Shown here: positions 47,345 through 56,215 of the stretch, piece after piece
Layout of the letters: each line of letters starts with the position of its first letter
Position numbering within the stretch: the stretch's first letter is position 1
Source of the DNA: Trinickia sp. Y13
Lineage (GTDB): Bacteria; Pseudomonadota; Gammaproteobacteria; Burkholderiales; Burkholderiaceae
Direction: 5' to 3'
Length of the DNA stretch: 64,000 nt
NCBI RefSeq assembly: GCF_029522115.1
Contig: NZ_JAKWFK010000004.1
Span: forward strand, 434,001 to 498,000
Notes under the pieces: model-generated
Seen by the model: the letters and a program-made list of their open reading frames with translations, nothing else
What the model was told of the DNA's origin: nothing
The model's database searches: none
Position numbers and translations under genes: made by a program

Positions 47345-47405
47345 CGATATCGCAGAAGAACAGTTTCGGCTGCTTAGGGCCAAGATCAGTGAACACAAAC
47401 ACCGC
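47345..47405 (+). pseudogene. Fragment matching the tail of the 63.3-kb small hydrolase gene
   Basis: These 61 bp match 63812-63872 at 56 of 61 positions, counted by eye. They encode the same peptide DIAEEQFRLLRAKISEHKHR as the end of the hydrolase gene at 63318-63908 (which has DIAEEQFRLLKAKISEHQHR). The sequence to the left does not continue the match, so only a C-terminal fragment is left. It is either a duplicated fragment or the tail of a related, decayed gene. Confidence 0.75.
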
Positions 47406-47425
47406 GTAACACCGCGGCTGGACTC

Positions 47426-47947
47426 GAGGCTCAAGGTTACGACTACGTCTACCCGATCGCCCTGCGATTCGCCGGCGAAATTAATGATTGGGAGATGGAA
47501 AATGAATTGAGCCTGCGCCCTGGCTTCAAGAGCGGCAGCGGACAAAGCATCAATGACTACCCTACCGCGAAAGCCGGGCAGTGGGCAGCGGTGTTGCGCG
47601 GCATGTCGCGCGCGATCAACGACGTGCGAACCAAAACGGCGGCCCCGTTGAGATCTGTCGTCCAGGCACCTCGCACGTCCGTCTCGTCATCGCGATTACA
47701 CGACAGCACCCCTTCTCTACGCTGTCAGCGCTCAGTCGACATCCCACCTGGCCGAGTTGCACCCGACACGATTGAGCATCCCCGCCTATCAATCGCCATA
47801 GTCGCGCAGCCTTCAACCGCATTGGGGCACTCCGCGGTTTCCTCCATCGGGCTTATTCGACGCCTGCCAACATGCACGCAGGTATGCACATTCATGCGGC
47901 CGAGGGCAGGCATCGAATATCCCTTGACGACCCCGGTCCGATGCTGA
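47426..47947 (+). other. Open frame of unknown identity, possibly decayed
   Basis: A frame reading GYDYVYPIALRFAGEINDWE and onward is open for about 170 codons to a stop at 47945. The first 60 codons look protein-like, with good codon use and balanced composition. After about 47620 the composition becomes arginine- and serine-rich, as in shadow frames. I do not recognise the family. The start of the gene is not visible, so this is probably the remnant of a larger gene. Confidence 0.3.
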
Positions 47948-48116
47948 ACCACCGTTGCAGACCCAACCGGCCGCTTCATCGGCCAATAGCGGCCGATCGG
48001 ATGCGAATGCTCACCCTTCTGCGACACCATTTCGTTGCCCGCGCCGCAACCAATGGCGCTTTAGGCACGGACCGCGCCGTCAGATGTGCGGACCGCCCTT
48101 GACCGTACCGCGTGTG

Positions 48117-48596
48117 TTACTTGACGGCAACGCCGGCCAGCTGCCCAATCCCGTCTGCCGTCTGTACGCCCACATGCCTTGCGACAACACCTAGGCCACC
48201 CACCACCGTGACACCTGTGTCGGCCACATCGAACTCGGTTCCTGCGACTGTGACCGTCCCCTTGATGTGGTCACTGCCGGCGAGCGCGCCAAAGAGTATC
48301 CGTGCCGCAACGGGCCTTTTCGTGAATTCACTGACGTGCAGCACGACCGGAGCGCCCGCCGCCGTAACCGGAATACCGATCTTCGTCATTTCGGCATGGA
48401 AAGCCCCGAGAAGATCCGCCTTCGCTTCGGAAGAAATGTCAAATGATCCAGTATCGATCTGCAATTCGCTCACACCGCCAGCAAGTGCGACGTGTACATC
48501 GTGCCCTCGGTCAGCGGGTAGAGGATTCATGGTTGGCGCTCCCGCACACCCGGCGAGGAGGAAGACGCAGGTCGCTGAAAGATGGATAAAACGCAT
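48117..48596 (-). CDS. Small hypothetical lipoprotein
   Basis: This 159-aa protein begins with a lipoprotein signal peptide (MRFIHLSATCVFLLAGC) with the lipobox LAGC, so C17 should be lipidated. The mature part is small and beta-rich with a glycine-rich end (GVTVVGGLGVVARHVG). I do not know the family with certainty; it resembles small proteins called outer-membrane or DUF4410-like lipoproteins. It stands alone in a degenerate region, yet the frame is complete and well formed. Function unknown. Confidence 0.75.
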   Translation of the reverse strand: MRFIHLSATCVFLLAGCAGAPTMNPLPADRGHDVHVALAGGVSELQIDTGSFDISSEAKADLLGAFHAEMTKIGIPVTAAGAPVVLHVSEFTKRPVAARILFGALAGSDHIKGTVTVAGTEFDVADTGVTVVGGLGVVARHVGVQTADGIGQLAGVAVK

Positions 48597-49017
48597 TTTG
48601 TGTTTCCGGATTTGTTGTTTAGAAACTTGATGACCGGCAGTGCCGCGGCCAAGGCCTCAGCCGCGCTGCGGGTCAGAACTTTCCAAACCGCGAGAGCTGC
48701 GGTGTCGCCATCGGCTTGGTGAGTGAATATCGGCTGTGGGCGATCAGTTCTTTAGTGTTCTCGTAGTGCTCGGCATCGCTTAGTCAATCTGGGCCGGCCC
48801 ACATGATAGAGCTATGGGCCGCCTATCGGCGAGCGGACTTCTTGATAGACGCTTGTCGCCAGTTGCGAGCACGCTGCTTGTAGGCGAAGCGTAACAGCAT
48901 TGGTGACAAGCGCCTGCATAGGCTCATACGAATGTTCGATACCTCGCGGTCGCGAAGGTCCGCCGTGCCGATGGAATCGACATCCAATCGACTTCCGTGT
49001 CCGTCAACTCCCGTTTG
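48597..49017. other. Degenerate intergenic stretch
   Basis: No gene, RNA or hairpin was recognised in these 421 bp. The stretch lies between a lipoprotein gene and an IS3 remnant and likely consists of decayed sequence. Confidence 0.55.
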
Positions 49018-49222
49018 CTATTGGGAGCGGTCCATATATATGTAGCTCGTCTGCTCGCTGATGCCATGCTTCTTCGCGACGTCGGCGACTGGCGACTTGC
49101 CTACCTTACGCAGGATCGTGACCATTTGCTCGTCGGTAAACCGGCTCTTCTTCATGACTTCCTTCTCCGTTGAAAGTCATTCTCTCAAGTTTCAGCTGGT
49201 CCGAAAATTCCAGGGCAGGTCA
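49018..49222 (-). mobile_element. IS3-family remnant with the OrfA start
   Basis: On the minus strand an ATG at 49155 opens a frame reading [20 protein letters not shown] and then [20 protein letters not shown], the helix-turn-helix start of an IS3-family OrfA. It stops after 45 codons, well short of the family's usual length of about 90. Upstream, TGACCTGCCCTGGAATTTTC at 49203-49222 is typical of an IS3-type terminal inverted repeat. OrfB and the other end are missing, so the element is dead. It ends 19 bp before the ynfA start. Confidence 0.8.
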
Positions 49223-49241
49223 TTCGCTCCTTCACTGAGTA

Positions 49242-49561
49242 ATGCGAACCCTTTGTTTGTATATCGCCACGGCAATCGCCGAAATCATAGGCTGCTATCT
49301 CTCCCCTACTTGCGGCTCAAGGAAGGCAAGAGCGTCGCGCTGATGATCCCGGCCGCGCTATCGCTCGCCCTCCTCGCACGGCTCCTGACGCTGCATCCCG
49401 GCGCGGCGGGGCGAGTCTATGCGGCGTATGGCGGGGTATACATTAACGTCGCGCTGATCTGGCTCTGCCTCGTCGAAAGCATGCGGCCGACGACTTGGGA
49501 CCGCGCCGGAGTGGCATTCTCGCTTCTCGGCAAGGCGATCGTCGCATTTCAACCGCGCTGA
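49242..49561 (+). pseudogene. ynfA-like (UPF0060) membrane protein gene, frameshifted
   Basis: The 5' part starts at ATG 49242 ([20 protein letters not shown]). Two extra bases (an additional CT in CTCTCCCC near 49298) then shift the frame. The second part continues in another frame as YLRLKEGKS and [20 protein letters not shown], ending at 49561 with VAFQPR-type codons. Together they make the roughly 107-aa UPF0060 protein, a small four-helix membrane protein. The nearby IS3 remnant suggests that the gene was already disturbed. A sequencing error in a CT run cannot be ruled out. Confidence 0.78.
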
Positions 49562-49579
49562 TAAAAAGGTTGGCGCGCC

Positions 49580-49858
49580 TTAGGCTATCGCCGACGGGTG
49601 GCGGGCAAGCGCGGTCACCTTCAACTCCATGTACGGGAACAGAGGCAAGTTCGAAAGGATCGCATGCAGCTCGTCATGCGAATCGACATCGAACACACTG
49701 TAATTGGCATACTCACCGACGACGCGATGCAGTTGTTGCCACTTGCCTTGGCGCTGCAACTCCTGCGAATAGGCCCTTTCGCGCGCTTTGATTTCCTCTG
49801 CTTGGGCCAAGGGCATGTCAGACGGCAAGTGCACGTCCATCCTGACGAGATAAAGCAT
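49580..49858 (-). CDS. catC: Muconolactone delta-isomerase
   Basis: This 92-aa enzyme converts muconolactone to 3-oxoadipate enol-lactone in the catechol branch of the beta-ketoadipate pathway. The family tracts MLYLVRMDVHLP and NYSVFDVDSHDELH are intact, as is the FPYMELKVTAL motif near the end. Length and composition are normal for the decameric CatC. It lies 52 bp downstream of catB and converges on the ynfA remnant. Confidence 0.95.
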   Translation of the reverse strand: MLYLVRMDVHLPSDMPLAQAEEIKARERAYSQELQRQGKWQQLHRVVGEYANYSVFDVDSHDELHAILSNLPLFPYMELKVTALARHPSAIA

Positions 49859-49910
49859 GTCGCTCCTCCAGTGAATGTCGAACGGCCGACGCGTGCGATT
49901 CGCGACGGCG

Positions 49911-51032
49911 CTATTGGTCGCGTCGATAGAACGCGAGCTTTTCTTCGTCGATGTGCAACCCGAGGCCGGGGCCTTCCGGTATATGCAACTCGAAGTCGCG
50001 ATACTGCGGGCGAGCGGTCACGACATCGTCCTTGAGCAACAGCGGCCCGAAAAGCTCCGTGCCCCAATCCAACTGCGGCAAGGCGCAGAACCCATGCGCC
50101 GAAGCGATCGAACCGATACTGCTCTCGAGCATCGTCCCGCCGTACAGCGATATGCCCGCCGCATCGGCCACGGCCGCCGTGCGCAACATGCCGTATAGCC
50201 CGCCCGACTTGGCGATCTTCAGCGCGAATACATCGGCGCAGGCACCACGCGCCAATTCGAGCGCATCTTCCGGCCCTGCCACGGCCTCGTCGGCCATGAT
50301 CGGCACGACGAAGCGCGAGGCAAGGCGTGCGAGTGCACCGCGCTGCTCGCGGGGCGTCGGTTGTTCGACGAGATCGATGCCGGCGGCTTCCAGCGCTGCG
50401 ATTCCGCGAGCCGCTTGCGCTTCGCTCCATGCTTGATTGACGTCCACGGTCACCTTGGCCCGGTCGCCGAGCGCAGCTTTGATGCGCGCTACATGCGCGA
50501 CATCGGCGTCCACACTGCGCCGGCCGATCTTTAGTTTGAAGACGTTGTGCCGGCGCTCGGCCAACAACCTCTCGGCTTCGTCGATGTCGCGCTGCGTCTC
50601 CCCGCTCGCAAGCGTCCACAGCACGGGAAGCGCGGCACGTGCCGCGCCGCCGAGGAGCGCGGATACCGGCACGCCGAGGCGTTTGCCCTGCGCATCGAGC
50701 AACGCCGTCTCGATGGCGCACTTGGCGAAGCGGTTGCCGCGCGCGACTTTGTTCAGCCTCAGCATCGCCGCGTTCGGATTGGTTGCATCCAATCCAATCA
50801 ACGCCGGGGTCAGGTAGGTGTCGATGGTGAGCTTGATGCCTTCCGGACTCTCCTCACCGTAAGACAGGCCGCCTATCGTCGTGGCTTCGCCGATTCCTTC
50901 GATACCGTCGCTCGAGCGTAGACGGACGATGACTACCGTCTGCCGTTGCATCGTCGTCATTGCGAGTTGGTGTGCGCGAATGGTCGGAAGGTCGACGAGA
51001 ATCGCTTGGACAGACGTGATCTGAGCGTTCAT
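49911..51032 (-). CDS. catB: cis,cis-Muconate cycloisomerase
   Basis: This 373-aa enolase-superfamily enzyme converts cis,cis-muconate to muconolactone using Mn2+. The catalytic lysines are K166-x-K168 (VFKLKIG) and K275 (LKIAKSGG), and the metal ligands are D197, E223 and D248. The start ATG 51032 gives the normal size; an in-frame longer start is not supported. It is followed by catC. The ATAC-N7-GTAT site 84 bp upstream marks it as a CatR-controlled gene. Confidence 0.96.
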   Translation of the reverse strand: MNAQITSVQAILVDLPTIRAHQLAMTTMQRQTVVIVRLRSSDGIEGIGEATTIGGLSYGEESPEGIKLTIDTYLTPALIGLDATNPNAAMLRLNKVARGNRFAKCAIETALLDAQGKRLGVPVSALLGGAARAALPVLWTLASGETQRDIDEAERLLAERRHNVFKLKIGRRSVDADVAHVARIKAALGDRAKVTVDVNQAWSEAQAARGIAALEAAGIDLVEQPTPREQRGALARLASRFVVPIMADEAVAGPEDALELARGACADVFALKIAKSGGLYGMLRTAAVADAAGISLYGGTMLESSIGSIASAHGFCALPQLDWGTELFGPLLLKDDVVTARPQYRDFELHIPEGPGLGLHIDEEKLAFYRRDQ

Positions 51033-51115
51033 ACCTAAACGGATGCAGTGGAGTGAGTGGTTGCAGTATTGCGTGCGCAACAAACACGTGTCCAACACCA
51101 TCGACGTCTAGTGCA

Positions 51116-51130
51116 ATACCCGCCGGGTAT
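51116..51130. promoter_or_regulatory. CatR/BenM-type operator upstream of catB
   Basis: ATAC-CCGCCGG-GTAT is a perfect ATAC-N7-GTAT dyad, the recognition signature of CatM/BenM-type LysR regulators. It lies in the gap between the catR stop and the catB start, 84 bp before the ATG, so catB-catC can have its own CatR-controlled promoter as well as any read-through. Confidence 0.75.
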
Positions 51131-51137
51131 AGCGGCG

Positions 51138-52061
51138 CTACCGACCGGAATCCGTTCGAGGCACGTGAGGGATCTGCTCCTCTTCGTACAGCCGATAGAT
51201 GAGTTCGAGCATCTCGCGAATATCGCGCGATTCGTCGAGCAAGCGCGTGCTCATGATGAGCGGCGACACCAGCGTGGGATCGTCGAGTTCCTTATAGCCG
51301 ACGTCGTCGCGCTTCAGTCCGTGCACACTGCTCGGTACCACCGACACGCCCTCGCCCGCCGCGACGAGCCCGAGCGCGATCTGCAATTCGCGCACGTCAT
51401 AGATGCGCCGCGGTTTGAGGGCGCGGTCGTCGAACGCGGCCAGTACCTGGTCCGCGTAGCTGGGCCGCGGCGACTTGGGGAAGATGATCAGCGTTTCGTT
51501 GACGAGGTCGCGCAGGCTCAACACCGGCTTGGTGCTCAGAAGCGGGTGCCCGACGGGAAGCGCGACGATGAGCTTCTCCTCGCGCAGCACGATGCGCCTA
51601 ATGTTCGCTTCCTCATGACGAATACGGCCAAAGCCCACGTCGATGCGCCCGTCCTTGAGCGCACGCAGCTGGTCCATCGTCGACATCTCGTGCAGGCTCA
51701 ACTCCACGACGGGGTTTTCGTCGCGAAAGCGCCGGATGATCTTGGGCAAGAGCCCATACAACGTCGACCCGACGAAGCCCACCGACAGGCTGCGCTCGAT
51801 GTTGCCGACGCGCTTGGTCATCGATTCGAGCTCGGCTGTTTGCGCGAGCAGTTGGACGGCGTGGGAATAGAAGAACTTGCCGGTTTCCGTCAGCTTCAGC
51901 GGGCGCGAGTTGCGCTCGAACAGTTGGACGCCGAGCGTCTCTTCGAGCTGCTGGATCTGGCGACTAAGCGGCGGCTGAGCGATATGCAGCCGCTGCGCCG
52001 CGCGCGTGAAATTGCGTTCCTCGGCCACTGCCACGAAATACCGCAGGTGTCGCAACTCCAT
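51138..52061 (-). CDS. catR: CatR/CatM-like LysR regulator of the cat genes
   Basis: This 307-aa regulator has an N-terminal helix-turn-helix (MELRHLRYFVAVAEERNFTR, then IAQPPLSRQIQQLEE) and an effector domain of the BenM/CatM class. Binding of cis,cis-muconate is expected from homologues. It is divergent from catA across about 180 bp and precedes catB-catC on the same strand. The 15-bp operator near its start suggests autoregulation. Confidence 0.93.
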   Translation of the reverse strand: MELRHLRYFVAVAEERNFTRAAQRLHIAQPPLSRQIQQLEETLGVQLFERNSRPLKLTETGKFFYSHAVQLLAQTAELESMTKRVGNIERSLSVGFVGSTLYGLLPKIIRRFRDENPVVELSLHEMSTMDQLRALKDGRIDVGFGRIRHEEANIRRIVLREEKLIVALPVGHPLLSTKPVLSLRDLVNETLIIFPKSPRPSYADQVLAAFDDRALKPRRIYDVRELQIALGLVAAGEGVSVVPSSVHGLKRDDVGYKELDDPTLVSPLIMSTRLLDESRDIREMLELIYRLYEEEQIPHVPRTDSGR

Positions 52062-52066
52062 TCTCT

Positions 52067-52081
52067 ATACCTACCGGATAT
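52067..52081. promoter_or_regulatory. CatR/BenM-type operator in the catR-catA region
   Basis: ATAC-CTACCGG-ATAT matches the ATAC-N7-GTAT consensus at seven of eight positions. It lies 6 bp upstream of the catR ATG and 159 bp upstream of the catA ATG. Being so near catR it probably mediates autorepression, while catA activation from this distance would need the usual extended contacts. Confidence 0.6.
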
Positions 52082-52239
52082 AGCCCAATACTAAATCAGT
52101 GTTGGACCATGGGTTTGAGGGTCCTCTATTCTGCATTCACAGGCTGTTTTATGGCGGGATTATACCTTCTGAGCATAGCCCTGCCGAACGCCGTCACGGG
52201 TTTACCCCACGGAAAAAGCACAGAGACAAGGAGCAGACG

Positions 52240-53174
52240 ATGAGCGCGAAAGTGTTCGAAACAAAGGAAGTGCAAGACTTGCTGAAGGCTGCCGCCAACC
52301 TGAACGGCCAGGGCGGTCATGCTCGAACGAAAGCGGTCACGCACCGCTTGCTGAGCGCCGTATTCAAGGCAATCGACGAACTCGACGTGACGCCCGATGA
52401 AGTCTGGGCGGCGGTCAGCTACTTCAACAAGCTGGGGCAAGACGGCGAAGCGGCACTGCTCGCCGCGGGGATGGGCCTGGAGAAATACCTCGACATCCGC
52501 ATGGATGCCGCCGACCGCGAAGCCGACATCCACGGCGGCACGCCGCGCACGATCGAAGGCCCGCTGTACGTTGCCGGAGCGCCCGTGCGCGAGAGCGATC
52601 GAAGATCGATCTCGACGCCGACGAGAACGCCAGCCCGCTCGTTATCCGCGGCACGGTGACCGCAAGGGACGGCAAGCCCGTCGCCGGCGCAGTGGTGGAA
52701 TGCTGGCATGCCAATTCGAAGGGCTTTTATTCGCACTTCGATCCGACGGGCGCACAAAGCCCGTTCAATTTGCGCGGGGCGGTCAAAACGGGCGCCGACG
52801 GCAAATACGAATTTCGCACGTTGATGCCTGTCGGCTATGGATGCCCTCCGCAAGGCGCCACTCAGCAACTGCTCGACGCGTTGGGGCGACACGGGAATCG
52901 GCCGGCACATGTCCACTTTTTCGTGACGTCTGAGCACAACCGCAAACTCACGACGCAGATCAACATCGAGGGCGACCCGTTGATCTGGGACGACTTCGCC
53001 TACGCTACCCGCGAAGAATTGGTGCCGCACGTCGTCGAGAAAACGGGTGGCAAAGCCCTCGGGCTGAAGGCCGACGCCTACAAGGAGATCGAGTTCAATC
53101 TCGCGTTGACACCTTTGGTTCAAGGCAAGGATAACCAACTCGTCAATCGCCCACGCGCAGCCGCGTTGGCCTGA
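52240..53174 (+). pseudogene. catA: Catechol 1,2-dioxygenase gene with a single-base frameshift
   Basis: The gene is normal in length (about 311 codons including both frames) with a strong AAGGAG site and ATG at 52240. The first frame covers about 120 codons (MSAKVFETKEVQDLLKAA to IEGPLYVAGAPVRESD) and then misreads; the second frame resumes as KIDLDADENASPLVIRGTV and runs to 53174. One base appears to be missing at about 52599-52601, where the expected codon between GAT and AAG has only two bases. The iron ligands (Tyr, Tyr, His, His) lie mostly in the second part and appear to be present, so the product is likely inactive unless this is a sequencing error. It is otherwise the intact head of the ben operon. 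Confidence 0.85.
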
Positions 53175-53286
53175 CCGTCCCGGCGCGGCGGCGCGCATCG
53201 GCGCTGCCCCGCGCAATGCTTCCTGCGAATTTTTCGATACCGCGCGGGCACCTCGATCACGAGCTGCCCGCATGGGGAGAGCACGT

Positions 53287-54669
53287 ATGCCCGCCACCAA
53301 CGCTACCACGACTACCGCCACCCTTGCCCCAGCCAGGCAACTCGAAGCACTCGTGCAAAGCGCCGTTCAGGACGACCCGCAAAGCGGCATATTCCGCTGC
53401 CGACGCGATATCTTCAGCAACGCCGATTTGTTCGAACTCGAGATCAAGCATATCTTCGAGCGCGGCTGGGTGTATCTCGCACACGAGAGCCAGATACCCA
53501 ACGTCAACGATTACTACACCACGTGGATCGGCCGCCAGCCCGTTGTCGTCACGCGAGACAAAAGCGGGCAGTTGCACGCGGTGATCAATGCGTGCGCGCA
53601 CAAGGGCGCCATGCTCTGCCGGCGCAAACACGGCAACAAGGGCAGCTTCACCTGCCCGTTCCACGGTTGGACTTTCTCGAACACCGGCACGCTGCTGAAG
53701 GTGAAGGACGAGAAAACCACCGAGTATCCCGTGCAATTCAACAAGCAAGGCTCGCACGACTTGAAACGCGTCGCGCGCTTCGAGTCGTATCGCGGGTTCC
53801 TGTTCGGCAGTCTGAACGCGGACGTCATGCCGCTCGGCGACTACCTGGGCGAGGCCAGGCTGATTATCGATCAGATCGTCGAGCAGGCGCCAGACGGCCT
53901 GGAGGTGTTGCGCGGCAACTCCTCCTATATCTACGACGGCAACTGGAAAATGCAGATGGAGAACGGCTGCGACGGCTACCACGTCAGCACCGTTCACTGG
54001 AACTACGCGGCGACGATGGGGCGGCGCAACGTCGAGGGCACGAAGGCCGTCGATGCGAACAGCTGGAGCAAGTCCGTCGCCGGCGTGTATGGGTTCGAGC
54101 ATGGACACATTTTGTTGTGGACAAGAACGATGAACCCGGAAGTGCGACCGGTTTATGCGCATCGCGACGAAATCCGTGCCCGGGTGGGCGACGACAAAGC
54201 GGACTTCATCGTCAATCAAACGCGCAACCTGTGCCTCTACCCGAACGTGTTCCTGATGGACCAGTTCAGCACGCAGATCCGCGTGATACGACCCATCAGC
54301 GTCGACAAAACCGAGGTCAGCATTTTCTGCTTCGCGCCGAAAGGCGAGAGCGCGCAGGACCGGGCGCTGCGCATTCGGCAATACGAAGACTTCTTCAACG
54401 TCACGGGCATGGGCACGAGCGACGACCTCGAGGAGTTTCGGGCGTGTCAGGTCGGTTACGGCGGCAGCACGACGATGTGGAACGACCTGTCGCGCGGCGC
54501 GCCGCTGTGGGTTCGCGGGCCCGACGAAAACGCGAAGCGCATGGGCCTGAACCCTCGTATCTCGGGCGAGCGCAGCGAAGACGAGGGACTCTTCGTGTCG
54601 CAGCATGAATACTGGGCCGACGTGATGCGCGAGGCATTGCGGCAAGAGCAAGCGGAGGCAGGGCAATGA
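53287..54669 (+). CDS. benA: Benzoate 1,2-dioxygenase large subunit
   Basis: This 460-aa Rieske dioxygenase alpha subunit has the Rieske ligands C103-x-H105 and C123-x-x-H126 and the mononuclear iron ligands H232 and H237 (DGYHVSTVH). Together with BenB and BenC it makes cis-dihydrodiol from benzoate. The ATG at 53287 has GGGGAGAG upstream and is preferred over an ATG five codons earlier. It is 112 bp downstream of catA and overlaps benB by 4 bp. Confidence 0.95.
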   Translation: MPATNATTTTATLAPARQLEALVQSAVQDDPQSGIFRCRRDIFSNADLFELEIKHIFERGWVYLAHESQIPNVNDYYTTWIGRQPVVVTRDKSGQLHAVINACAHKGAMLCRRKHGNKGSFTCPFHGWTFSNTGTLLKVKDEKTTEYPVQFNKQGSHDLKRVARFESYRGFLFGSLNADVMPLGDYLGEARLIIDQIVEQAPDGLEVLRGNSSYIYDGNWKMQMENGCDGYHVSTVHWNYAATMGRRNVEGTKAVDANSWSKSVAGVYGFEHGHILLWTRTMNPEVRPVYAHRDEIRARVGDDKADFIVNQTRNLCLYPNVFLMDQFSTQIRVIRPISVDKTEVSIFCFAPKGESAQDRALRIRQYEDFFNVTGMGTSDDLEEFRACQVGYGGSTTMWNDLSRGAPLWVRGPDENAKRMGLNPRISGERSEDEGLFVSQHEYWADVMREALRQEQAEAGQ

Positions 54670-55154
54670 ACTTCGAACACCATAAAATTTGCGCGGCGCT
54701 GTATCGCGAGGCACGCTTGCTCGACGACCGCCAGTGGGACGAGTGGCTGGCTTGCTATACCGAGGACGTCAGCTACTGGATGCCGGCGTGGGACGACGAC
54801 GATCGTCTCACCGACGATCACGAGAGCCAGATCTCGTTGATGTACTACCCGAACCGTTGTGGGCTGGAAGACCGCGTATTTCGCATCAAGACTGAGCGCA
54901 GCGGCGCGTCGATGCCGGAGCCGCGCACGAGCCATACCGTCTCCAACGTGGAGGTGCTGGCCCAACGCGAGCATGAAGCGGACGTTCGATACAACTTCAA
55001 CACGCTCAATCACCGCTACAAGATCACCGATCAATTCTTCGGCACGATTTTCGTCACGCTGCGAAACGTCGACGACCGCTTGCTGATTGCGCGCAAGAAG
55101 ATCGTGCTGAAGAACGACTATATCCGCCAAGTACTCGACGTCTATCACGTTTGA
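54666..55154 (+). CDS. benB: Benzoate 1,2-dioxygenase small subunit
   Basis: This 162-aa beta subunit has the conserved tract WDEWLACYTEDVSYWMPAWD and the cone-like fold of ring-hydroxylating dioxygenases. The C-terminal LIARKKIVLKNDYI tract is also typical. It overlaps benA (ATGA) and is followed by benC after a short gap. No active-site residues are expected in this subunit. Confidence 0.95.
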   Translation: MNFEHHKICAALYREARLLDDRQWDEWLACYTEDVSYWMPAWDDDDRLTDDHESQISLMYYPNRCGLEDRVFRIKTERSGASMPEPRTSHTVSNVEVLAQREHEADVRYNFNTLNHRYKITDQFFGTIFVTLRNVDDRLLIARKKIVLKNDYIRQVLDVYHV

Positions 55155-55192
55155 TGCCGACTCGGGGACGGGACGGAACGCAGGAGGCAACG

Positions 55193-56215
55193 ATGTCCAG
55201 CTACACCATTGCGCTTAACTTCGAGGACGGTGTGACCCGTTTCGTCGAATGCAAAGCGGGCGAGAAGGTGCTCGATGCAGCCTTTCGCGCCAAGATCAAT
55301 TTGCCGATGGATTGCTCCGACGGCGTATGCGGCACATGCAAATGCCGCGCGGAAAGCGGGGTCTACGATCTAGGTGACGACTATATCGAGGACGCCCTTA
55401 GCGACAACGAAAAGGAACGCGGGCTCGTCCTCACGTGTCAAATGAAGCCGCAGAGCGATTGCGTCATCGCGGTGCCCGCTTCCTCGACGGCATGCAAGAC
55501 GGCGCAAACCCATTTCACTGCGACCGTCACGAAAGTGCAGGCGCACAATGACGCGGCGGTCGTGCTCGAATTGGACAGCGGCGCCTGGGCGCCATGCTTT
55601 CTGCCAGGGCAATACGTCAATATCCAAGTGCCCGGTAGCGAGCTGCATCGATCGTATTCGTTCTCGTCCGCGCCCGGAGAATCGCGCATCGGTTTCCTGA
55701 TCAAGAAGATCCCCGGTGGCCTGATGAGCACGTGGCTCGAATCGGCGCGTCCGGGCGATCGGGTCGAATTGGCCGGGCCGCTCGGTAGCTTTTATCTGCG
55801 CGCCGTCGAAAGGCCGGTGCTGTTTTTGGCCGGCGGCACGGGGCTCGCACCGTTTCTGTCGATGCTCGAAGTGCTGGCCCGTGCGCGGTCGACACAGGCC
55901 ATTCACCTCGTGTACGGGGTGACGCGCGATTGCGATCTCGTCGAGGTCGAGCAGATCGAATCGTACCGGGCGAAATTGCCCAACTTCACCTACAGCACGG
56001 TCGTGGCCGACGCCGATTCGACTCATCCGCGCAAGGGATGGGTGACCCAGCACCTTCCACCCGAGGCACTGAATGACGGCAACGTCGATGTCTACCTATG
56101 CGGCCCGCCGCCGATGGTCGACGCCGTGCGTCAGCATTTCGACGACCACGGAGTGACCCCCCGCAGCTTCCACTACGAGAAGTTCACGCCTAACACCGCG
56201 GCGGTGCCAGCATGA
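55193..56215 (+). CDS. benC: Benzoate dioxygenase reductase
   Basis: This 340-aa reductase carries an N-terminal 2Fe-2S ferredoxin (C41, C46, C49 and C82), an FAD domain (HRSYSFSSAPG) and an NAD domain (LAGGTGLAPFLSML). It transfers electrons from NADH to BenA. The start is ATG 55193 with AGGAGG upstream; a longer frame that overlaps benB is less likely. It overlaps benD by 4 bp. Confidence 0.95.
   Translation: MSSYTIALNFEDGVTRFVECKAGEKVLDAAFRAKINLPMDCSDGVCGTCKCRAESGVYDLGDDYIEDALSDNEKERGLVLTCQMKPQSDCVIAVPASSTACKTAQTHFTATVTKVQAHNDAAVVLELDSGAWAPCFLPGQYVNIQVPGSELHRSYSFSSAPGESRIGFLIKKIPGGLMSTWLESARPGDRVELAGPLGSFYLRAVERPVLFLAGGTGLAPFLSMLEVLARARSTQAIHLVYGVTRDCDLVEVEQIESYRAKLPNFTYSTVVADADSTHPRKGWVTQHLPPEALNDGNVDVYLCGPPPMVDAVRQHFDDHGVTPRSFHYEKFTPNTAAVPA

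Noticed and set aside
53257-54714. Long (485-codon) minus-strand open frame opposite benA
   Set aside because: It is the antisense shadow of benA, which has intact Rieske and iron ligands; the shadow frame matches nothing.
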